A stretch of DNA of 64,000 nucleotides, taken from contig NZ_CP035913.1 of NCBI RefSeq assembly GCF_004209755.1, positions 5,146,001-5,210,000 of the forward strand, given 5' to 3'. The translations under genes were made by a program, and so were the position numbers. Source of the DNA: Pseudoduganella lutea (GTDB lineage: Bacteria > Pseudomonadota > Gammaproteobacteria > Burkholderiales > Burkholderiaceae_D). The notes beneath the pieces are model-generated. The model saw only the letters and a program-made list of their open reading frames with translations. It ran no database searches and was not told where the DNA came from. Positions 1 to 8,562 of this stretch are shown here, in pieces (position 1 is the first letter of the stretch; every line of letters begins with the position of its first letter).

Positions 1-2
1 AT

Positions 3-611
3 GCCAGCGGGCCCGTGCCGCGCGCCGCCGAGGCGCGCATCGAGGGGCGTTACCGCGCCGCGGTGGCCAAACTGCAGGGCGAGGCGGATGCGGTGCGCAA
101 GCGCGCCGGTGCCGCCCAGGCCAACGCGCTGCGCGACAAGCTGCGCCTCGTGCAGGCGCTGGAACACGCCGTGGCCGCGCCCGGCCCGGTCGACGTGGAC
201 GAGTGGAAAGGCCGCTGGGCCGCGCTGCCGCCGCTGCCGGCCGAACAGGAGCGCACGCTGCACGGCCGCTTCGACGCCGCGCTGGCCGCTGCCGGCGCCG
301 AGGCGGGCGCACGCGGCGCCTATGCCGGCACGCTGGAAGCGAACCGTTCGCGGCTGCTGGCCGAGGTGCTGCGCCAGGAAATCGTCGCCGGCATCGACAG
401 CGGCGCCGAATTCGCGCGCGACCGCCTCAAGACGCAGGTCGAGGTGTTGCAGGATTCGTTGAAGTCCGGGCACAAGGCCGGCGGTGGCGGCGGCGGCGCC
501 GCGCAGGCAGCCCAGCTCGTGCAGCTGTGCGCGTTGCCCGCGCTGCTCGACGACCGCACGGCCAGCCGCATCGAGGCGCTGTTCCGCCGCATTGGCGCGG
601 AGGGCCGATGA
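3..611 (+). CDS. DUF349 domain protein, C-terminal part (5' end outside window)
   Basis: The frame is open from the first bases and ends at the TGA at 609-611, so only the last ~203 residues are present. The visible part opens with a GPVPR motif and continues as a charged, helical, Ala/Arg/Glu-rich chain. A second GRWAALPPLP stretch follows. Repeated modules of this kind, with Trp and Pro at fixed places, are typical of DUF349 proteins. A Gly run (about residues 160-167) precedes the C-terminal helix. No catalytic residues are apparent and the family has no firm biochemical role. The stop overlaps the moaE start (ATGA), so the two genes are probably co-transcribed. The family call is from recognition and is moderately sure. 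Confidence 0.6.
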   Translation, partial: ASGPVPRAAEARIEGRYRAAVAKLQGEADAVRKRAGAAQANALRDKLRLVQALEHAVAAPGPVDVDEWKGRWAALPPLPAEQERTLHGRFDAALAAAGAEAGARGAYAGTLEANRSRLLAEVLRQEIVAGIDSGAEFARDRLKTQVEVLQDSLKSGHKAGGGGGGAAQAAQLVQLCALPALLDDRTASRIEALFRRIGAEGR

Positions 612-1105
612 GTTCGCAGGAAAGCAGTATGCCGGCAGGCAGCCCGCGGCCGGGCAGGGTCCGCGTGCAGCACGAGGATTTCGACCTCACCGCCGAGGTG
701 GCGCGGCTGCGCGCCGGCAATCCGAAAGTGGGTGCCGTCGTCACGTTCGTCGGTACCGTGCGCGACCTGAACGACGGCGCGCAGGTGGCCGCGATGGAGC
801 TCGAGCATTACCCGGGCATGACGGAACAGTCGATCGACCGCATCATCGATGCCGCCTGCGCCCGCTGGCCCGTGGCCGATGCGGTGGTGATCCACCGCGT
901 GGGGCCGCTGCTGCCGCGCGACCAGATCGTGCTGGTGGCGGTCACATCGGCCCACCGCGGCGAGGCCTTTGCCGCGTGCGAATTCATCATCGATTACCTG
1001 AAGACCGAGGCGCCGTTCTGGAAAAAGGAAGAGACGCCGGAGGGCGCGCGCTGGGTCGATGCGCGCGTCTCCGACGACGCGGCGCTGGACAAGTGGTCGC
1101 GTTGA
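608..1105 (+). CDS. moaE: Molybdopterin synthase catalytic subunit MoaE
   Basis: MoaE is the large subunit of molybdopterin synthase. With thiocarboxylated MoaD it puts the two dithiolene sulfurs into precursor Z (cPMP) in the cytoplasm, giving molybdopterin. The 165-residue protein shows the family hallmarks: GAVVTFVGTVRD near the start of the fold, LEHYPGM, the HRVG motif, VTSAHR with the conserved His-Arg, and the active-site segment around the lysines of PFWKKE. The ATG at 608 overlaps the upstream stop by four bases, suggesting translational coupling. Its partner MoaD is not in the window; in relatives moaD usually lies just upstream, whereas here a DUF349 gene does. The N-terminus is about 15-20 residues longer than the E. 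coli protein. Confidence 0.93.
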   Translation: MSSQESSMPAGSPRPGRVRVQHEDFDLTAEVARLRAGNPKVGAVVTFVGTVRDLNDGAQVAAMELEHYPGMTEQSIDRIIDAACARWPVADAVVIHRVGPLLPRDQIVLVAVTSAHRGEAFAACEFIIDYLKTEAPFWKKEETPEGARWVDARVSDDAALDKWSR

Positions 1106-1168
1106 TGGCCGGCAGGGCAGGGCAACGCCCTGTCCAATGCCCTGGCGACCGCTCTTTCAACGGTATTG

Positions 1169-1197
1169 CTTGAAATAGTGCTTTCGCATCCGCACTT
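1169..1197 (+). promoter_or_regulatory. Candidate sigma-32 (heat-shock) promoter of clpB
   Basis: CTTGAAA at 1169-1175 is a perfect match to the sigma-32 -35 element. After 14 bases, CCGCACTT at 1190-1197 matches 6 of 8 positions of CCCCATTT. It ends 31 bp before the clpB ATG, with no other gene between, and clpB is a classic heat-shock regulon member. Confidence 0.75.
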
Positions 1198-1228
1198 TAT
1201 CGTTAGATAAAATTTGGAGCGAAACACC

Positions 1229-3844
<2,616 letters not shown>

Positions 3845-3864
3845 TTCCGGCGACCAGCAGGCAA

Positions 3865-6609
3865 TCAGCAGGCAATGAGCATCACCGGCGCGGCGTCCAC
3901 GTACGCGGTGCCGGTTTTTTTTCGCCTGTGCCATTGCGCCAGCAGCCGCGTGGCGGCCAGCAGGTCGGCGGTGCGGCCGCCTTCGTCGAAGCGGGAGACG
4001 GCGCGTTCCAGTAGCGCCCGCGCGCTGTCCGGTGCGCCACGGCCATACCACAGCTGCGCAAGGCTCGTGGCGGCGCGCAGTTCCCAGCCCAGCGCGCCCT
4101 GGTTGCGGGCCAGCAGCAACGCGGCCCGGAACAGCCGTTCGGCCGTATCGCGCGCGGCGGGCCCGCCACTGGCCAGCAGGCGCTCTCCCTGTACGCGGCG
4201 CAGCTCGGCGGCGCACCAGCGCGCGTCGCCATGGTCGGCGCGCAGCAGCAGGCCTGCATCCAGGTAGCAGGGGTTCAGGGTCGCCAGGGTTTCGCGATGC
4301 GGCCCGGCAGCCGGGGCTTTCGCCAGCCAGCCGCCCGGCGCATCCTCGACGACGCCGTGCCGGTACTGGCGCGCCAGCGATTCCCAGTGGGGGAAGCGGC
4401 GCGCGGCATCTTCGAGCTCGGCCAGCGCGGCCAGCGCGGCCGGCCGGTCGCCGCACCACCACGCGACCGGGAACATGGCGAACGCGAGCACCTGGCACAG
4501 CGGCGCGTCGGCACCGACCGCGCGGGCACGCAGCACGCCGTTGCGGGCCAGGCGCAGCGCGTCGTCCGGGTGGCCGAGCAGCCAGCGGGTACGGGCCAGC
4601 ACGGCGCTCGCGGCAACGTTTTCATCGGTATGCAGCGCAGTGCGGCGTTGCGTGCACACGGCCGGCACCGTGGCGTTCTGCACGTTGCGCGCCAGCGGTG
4701 CGGCCAGCGCCTGCTCGCCGGACAGGTGCAGCGCCAACGCCGCGAAACGGTCGTGCACCAGTTGCGCGGGCCGCGACCCGGCGGCGCGGATGCCTTCCTG
4801 GAAGCGCTGCGCAAGCGCCACCGCCGCGGGGTAGTCGCCGGCCAGCACGTGTTCCAGCGCAAGGCCGGAAAACGCGTCGGCCATCCGCTCGGTGTCGCGC
4901 GCGGCCTCGGCGAGCGCGAAGCCGCGGGCATAGGCGGCGCGGCCGGCGCCGGCCCCTTCCAGGTACACGCGGACGGTGCCCAACGCAATATGCAAGGACT
5001 GCGACGGTATCCCCTGCAGCGCCGCGCCGGTGTCGCGGCGGATGGCGATTTCGAGCCAGTGGCGCAAAGCCGGCAGCTCGGCCGCCGCCCACCACATCGG
5101 GACCGAGGCGGCCAGCAGCGCCTTCGCAACCGTGGCGTCGCCATCGGGACCGAAGCCCCAGGCCAGCGCGGCGCGCACGTCGGACAGGTCGCACAGCTTG
5201 CCTGTATTGCCGTCCGGGCCGGCCGCCAGCGCCGTGCAGTCGGCGACGAAACGGCGCCATGCCGGATCGCCCGGCGGCAGCTGCGCCAGCGCGAACGTGC
5301 GCACGCTGTCGTACAGCAGGCATTGCGGCGGGCCCTCCGCCGGCCGCGTGGCCAGCAGCGATTTCGCGGCCAGCGTGGCAAGTGCCTCTTCGACGTCGCT
5401 GGCGGTGATCGCTTCGCCGGCGGCCACGCGCACGGCGCGGCCCAGCGTGAACGGGCCGGCAAACAGGGCCACGCGGCACAGAACTGCGTGTTCCACCGGC
5501 GCCAGCGTATCGATGCTCCATTCCAGCGCCGCGCGCAGCGAGCGGTGGCGTGCCGGCGCGGTGCGGCGTCCGCCCTTCAGCAGCTGCAGCCGCTCGTCGA
5601 TGCGGGCCAGCAAGTCGCGGGGGTGGAACAGGTCGAGGCGGGCGGCGGCCAGTTCGATGGCCAGCGGCACGCCGTCCAGCCGGCGGCACAGTTCCGCCAG
5701 CGCCGGCGCATCGGTATCGGCCAGCGTGTAGCCGCCGTGGAGGGCGGCGGCGCGCGCGGCGAACAGTGCCACCGCTGGAAAGGACAGCGCCGCGGCCGCG
5801 GTGATCGCGCCCGGTGGCGGGCAGTCGAGCGGTTCCACGCGCTGCACCCGTTCGCCGGCGGCGCGCAGCGCCTCGCGGCAGGTCGCCACGATGCGCAGGC
5901 CAGGCACGTCACGCAGCAAGCGCTCCGCCAGCGCGGCTGCCGGTGTGACGACGCGGTCGCAATTGTCCAGCACCAGCAGCACCGGCCGTTCGCGCACGTG
6001 GGCCAGCAGCGGCGAACCGGGGTCGGTGCCTGGTGGCAGGGCCATCGCCGCGGCCAGCGCCGCGGCCGGATCGGTCGTATCGGCCAGGTCGACGCGCCAG
6101 GTGCGAAAGCCCGCCTCCAGCCGCCGCGCGAGCGCTTGCGCCAGCCTGCTCTTGCCCACACCGCCGGGCCCCGTCAGCGTCAGCAGGCAATGTTCCTGCG
6201 CCAGCGCCGCCAGCGCCTGCGCCAGCGGCGCGCCATCGCTCCCGGTGCCGGCTGGCGCAACGTCGGCGGGAACATGCCATTGCACGGCGGCGAGCAGCGC
6301 ATAGCCGTGGCCGGCCACGTTGCCGATATAGCGGCGCTCCGGCGTTTCGCGCAGCACCTTGCGCAGTGCCGCCACGTGCACGCGCAGGTTGGCCTCCTCC
6401 ACGACCGTGTCCGGCCAGGCGCGCGCGATCAGTTCGCGCTTCGACACAGGCGCGCCGGCCCGTTCGGCCAGCGTGGCCAGGATGTCGAACGCGCGCGCGC
6501 CCAGCTTTAAGGGCCTGCCATCCTCGAGCAGCACGCGCTGCGCCGGATGGAGGCGAAAGGGCCCGAACGACGCATGCGCAACGAACGACCCGGGGGCTGG
6601 GAGTGTCAT
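3865..6609 (-). CDS. Winged-helix / NB-ARC-like NTPase / TPR-type regulator (paralogue 1)
   Basis: A 914-residue multidomain regulator. Residues ~10-110 form an OmpR-type winged helix (LGARAFDIL, then SKRELIARAWPD, then NLRVHVAALRKVL, then a GHGYAL wing). A STAND/NB-ARC-like NTPase follows, with Walker A GPGGVGKS at 147-154 and Walker B VLLVLDNC at 210-217, and a CRRLDGVPLAIELAAARL stretch typical of this ATPase group. The C-terminal half is Ala/Leu/Arg-rich helical repeats, probably TPR-like. STAND proteins usually act as ligand-triggered NTP switches; the ligand here is unknown. The start is ATG 6609, supported by GAGGTGG just upstream; the open frame runs 43 codons further without a convincing start. 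It is paralogous to the gene at 8563-11487 and converges on clpB. Confidence 0.85.
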   Translation of the reverse strand: MTLPAPGSFVAHASFGPFRLHPAQRVLLEDGRPLKLGARAFDILATLAERAGAPVSKRELIARAWPDTVVEEANLRVHVAALRKVLRETPERRYIGNVAGHGYALLAAVQWHVPADVAPAGTGSDGAPLAQALAALAQEHCLLTLTGPGGVGKSRLAQALARRLEAGFRTWRVDLADTTDPAAALAAAMALPPGTDPGSPLLAHVRERPVLLVLDNCDRVVTPAAALAERLLRDVPGLRIVATCREALRAAGERVQRVEPLDCPPPGAITAAAALSFPAVALFAARAAALHGGYTLADTDAPALAELCRRLDGVPLAIELAAARLDLFHPRDLLARIDERLQLLKGGRRTAPARHRSLRAALEWSIDTLAPVEHAVLCRVALFAGPFTLGRAVRVAAGEAITASDVEEALATLAAKSLLATRPAEGPPQCLLYDSVRTFALAQLPPGDPAWRRFVADCTALAAGPDGNTGKLCDLSDVRAALAWGFGPDGDATVAKALLAASVPMWWAAAELPALRHWLEIAIRRDTGAALQGIPSQSLHIALGTVRVYLEGAGAGRAAYARGFALAEAARDTERMADAFSGLALEHVLAGDYPAAVALAQRFQEGIRAAGSRPAQLVHDRFAALALHLSGEQALAAPLARNVQNATVPAVCTQRRTALHTDENVAASAVLARTRWLLGHPDDALRLARNGVLRARAVGADAPLCQVLAFAMFPVAWWCGDRPAALAALAELEDAARRFPHWESLARQYRHGVVEDAPGGWLAKAPAAGPHRETLATLNPCYLDAGLLLRADHGDARWCAAELRRVQGERLLASGGPAARDTAERLFRAALLLARNQGALGWELRAATSLAQLWYGRGAPDSARALLERAVSRFDEGGRTADLLAATRLLAQWHRRKKTGTAYVDAAPVMLIAC

Positions 6610-6724
6610 GGCCACCTCGTTGAAAAAACGGCAGGGTGCCGTCAGGCCCGGAGCATAAGTGACAATCTTTACAACGAGCTGACATCCGCCCAGAAACATT
6701 TCCCAAATTCGGGGACAGGAAGGA

Positions 6725-6746
6725 GTACTGCCATGCATGGCAGTAC
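6725..6746. repeat. 22-bp perfect palindrome
   Basis: The 11-base arm GTACTGCCATG is followed directly by its exact reverse complement. It lies 116 bp upstream of the start of the minus-strand regulator at 6609 and could be an operator, a cruciform-forming site or part of a dispersed repeat. Confidence 0.7.
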
Positions 6747-6781
6747 CGCTGCGCCGGCGAGAAGCGATGCGCCTGGAAGGT

Positions 6782-6848
6782 GGGGACTGTCCCCCGTATG
6801 GGGACTGTCCCCCGTATGGGGACAGTCCCGGGGTGGGGGACAGTCCCC
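6782..6848. repeat. Array of four 13-bp palindromes at exact 18-bp spacing
   Basis: GGGGACTGTCCCC begins at 6782 and 6800. GGGGACAGTCCC(C) begins at 6818 and 6836. Each unit is palindromic except for its central base, and the last two are in the opposite orientation (central A instead of T). The third copy lacks the last C. Linkers are CGTAT twice and then GGGGTGG-like. The array sits between the 3' end of the small gene at 6886 and the start of the regulator at 6609. Confidence 0.85.
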
Positions 6849-6885
6849 GGTGTGGGGTGTTGCGGATTTGCGACGGTTTGCTGGG

Positions 6886-7275
6886 CTAGGTGTCGGCGAA
6901 GTCTTCCACTTCGTACTGGTCGAGGAAGCGATCGGGACCGGTGCCGGCGTCGAAGTGCAGCGTGGCGCAGGCGCGGGCGTCGACCAGCACGCGCCGCACG
7001 TGGGCGCCCAGCGACTGGCGGCGTGTGCTCTTTTGCCACATCGGGTAGCGGCCCGAGAGCCGGTAGCCGTCCAGGTAGCGGATCTCGAATTCGCATTCGT
7101 TGCAGTCGCGCGCGGCGGCCCAGGCCTTGAGAAGCTTGTCGGCGGCAATGAACGAACCGAGTACCGCGATGCTGTGCTCGGCCTTGCGGATACGGATCTG
7201 CGCCACGCCCACCTTTTCGGCGCGCGGCGCATGCAGCGAATGGGCGGCGTCAGGCGGCATACGGTGTGTCGGCAT
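6886..7275 (-). CDS. Uncharacterised protein, 129 residues
   Basis: I do not recognise the family. The protein has a short basic N-terminus and then a compact, mixed-composition domain with VAQIRIRKAEHSIAVLG, a CNECEFEIRYLDGYRLSG segment and an acidic C-terminal tail (QYEVEDFADT). This composition differs from the Ala/Arg noise of non-coding frames in the region, which supports a real gene. There are no membrane segments or signal peptide. The ATG at 7275 overlaps the end of the upstream aldehyde-dehydrogenase-like gene by 26 bp; ATG 7260 is an alternative with an 11-bp overlap. Neither has a strong ribosome site, so translation is probably coupled to the upstream gene. Function unknown; the operon suggests it works with the dehydrogenase-fold protein. 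Confidence 0.55.
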   Translation of the reverse strand: MPTHRMPPDAAHSLHAPRAEKVGVAQIRIRKAEHSIAVLGSFIAADKLLKAWAAARDCNECEFEIRYLDGYRLSGRYPMWQKSTRRQSLGAHVRRVLVDARACATLHFDAGTGPDRFLDQYEVEDFADT

Positions 7276-8446
7276 GATGGAAGACCGGACGACGGAAGCG
7301 GGCGATCGCATCGAGCGCGGCGGCGTGCGTGGGGCGCAGCGCGCTGCCGAAGCGGTTGACGTGGATGTGCCGCGCGGCCAGTTCCAGCACCGGCAGCACC
7401 TGGTCCGACAATGCCGCGTCGCCCGGTGCCATGTGCAGGCTGGCGCATGCCAGCGGGCCGAGCGCCCAGGCCAGCGCCAGCAGTTCGTCGGCACCGGCGC
7501 AGCGCACCAGCAGCCCGCCCGGGCGCGCACCGGCCAGCCGGGGCTGCGCGATCAGGGCTGCGGCGGACAGTTCGGTGAAGGGTGCCGCCCGACCATCGCG
7601 GGCGTCCCCCAAAGCCTGGACGCTACCATCCTCCAGTGCTCCGGCGCCATCCTCCAGTGCCCGGGCTTCGCCACGGGACGGTGCCGCAAGGGCGGCAGGC
7701 CGCGCCGTGCAGGCGGCATCGCCACGGGCCAGCATGTCGATGATGGCTTCGCGCAGGTCGATGAAGCCATCGCCGTCGATCGCCACGACGACCGGGCACG
7801 CGCCAGGCTGCGCCAGTAATTGTTCGCCGAGGAACTCGGCGCGGCCGTTCAGCGCGCACGGCAGCACGAAGGCCGCTTCGGTGCCATCCAGTTCGGCCAG
7901 CGCGGGCAGCAGCCGGGGCACGGGGCGCGCCCCGGCGCGGCAGATCACGCCGCGCACGGCGCGCTGGGCCAGCAGCGTTTCATCGTCGGCCACCAGTGCG
8001 AACAGCGTGTCGGGCAGCCGGGCCGCGGCGGCGGCGCCCGCGATCAGCCCCGCCAGCTCGGTACAGCTGGGTGCCGGCACCGCGCGCGCCAGCACGGGGC
8101 AGCCGGCCGCCAGCGCGGCCATCGCATAGATGCCGGCCAGCCCGTAGGCGCTGCCGTGCGCGCCCACGGCGGCAACCGGTCCGAGCGGCACCGTGCGCTG
8201 GCCTGCGCCGGCCGCGGTGCTGCGCAGCGCGGCAGCCAGCGAGCGCACCCAGGCGCGCATCGTGTCGTGCTGGCGCAGCGCGACGGCAGCGTCGACGCCC
8301 GCATCGGACGCGGCCTGCCGGGGCAGCCGGTGCCGCACGCCGTCCAGGCCTGCGCCGACACCGTCGAGCAGCCGGGCACGCTGCTCGGCACCGGCCAGCG
8401 CGAACGGCAATGCCGCGGCGGCGGCCTGCTGGCACGTGTGCATCAT
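7250..8446 (-). CDS. Degenerate aldehyde-dehydrogenase-superfamily protein
   Basis: The 398-residue protein resembles short ketoglutarate-semialdehyde-type dehydrogenases. It has a TVPLGPVAAVGA segment, then AAGCPVLARAVPA (NAD-binding strand region), and a C-terminal HVNRFG segment. Known active members are ~500 residues and carry a catalytic Asn after the GPVAVFGA-like motif; here the region reads AVGAHGSAYG, with no Asn. The Glu region may survive as AELDG. The Cys loop is shortened to PGAC. A low-complexity insert with the repeat ALEDG lies around 7615-7680. This looks like a dehydrogenase fold that has lost normal chemistry, or a decaying gene. GGGGGA at 8452-8457 supports the start. It overlaps the downstream small gene and is divergent from the regulator at 8563. 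Confidence 0.6.
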   Translation of the reverse strand: MMHTCQQAAAAALPFALAGAEQRARLLDGVGAGLDGVRHRLPRQAASDAGVDAAVALRQHDTMRAWVRSLAAALRSTAAGAGQRTVPLGPVAAVGAHGSAYGLAGIYAMAALAAGCPVLARAVPAPSCTELAGLIAGAAAAARLPDTLFALVADDETLLAQRAVRGVICRAGARPVPRLLPALAELDGTEAAFVLPCALNGRAEFLGEQLLAQPGACPVVVAIDGDGFIDLREAIIDMLARGDAACTARPAALAAPSRGEARALEDGAGALEDGSVQALGDARDGRAAPFTELSAAALIAQPRLAGARPGGLLVRCAGADELLALAWALGPLACASLHMAPGDAALSDQVLPVLELAARHIHVNRFGSALRPTHAAALDAIARFRRPVFHHADTPYAA

Positions 8447-8562
8447 CGGTATCCCCCATTCAGGTAGTAAAAGCGTAACGATGGCGATTGATTAACGCCG
8501 CAAGACCGTTACGTTAGAATCTGCCGTGCCGGAAATCAATCCGGCTTTCGAGGTATGTGAAC

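Noticed and set aside
4231..6510. 759-codon open frame antisense to regulator 1
   Set aside because: Arg/Gln/Gly-rich reading with no domain; the regulator frame has clear HTH and Walker motifs.
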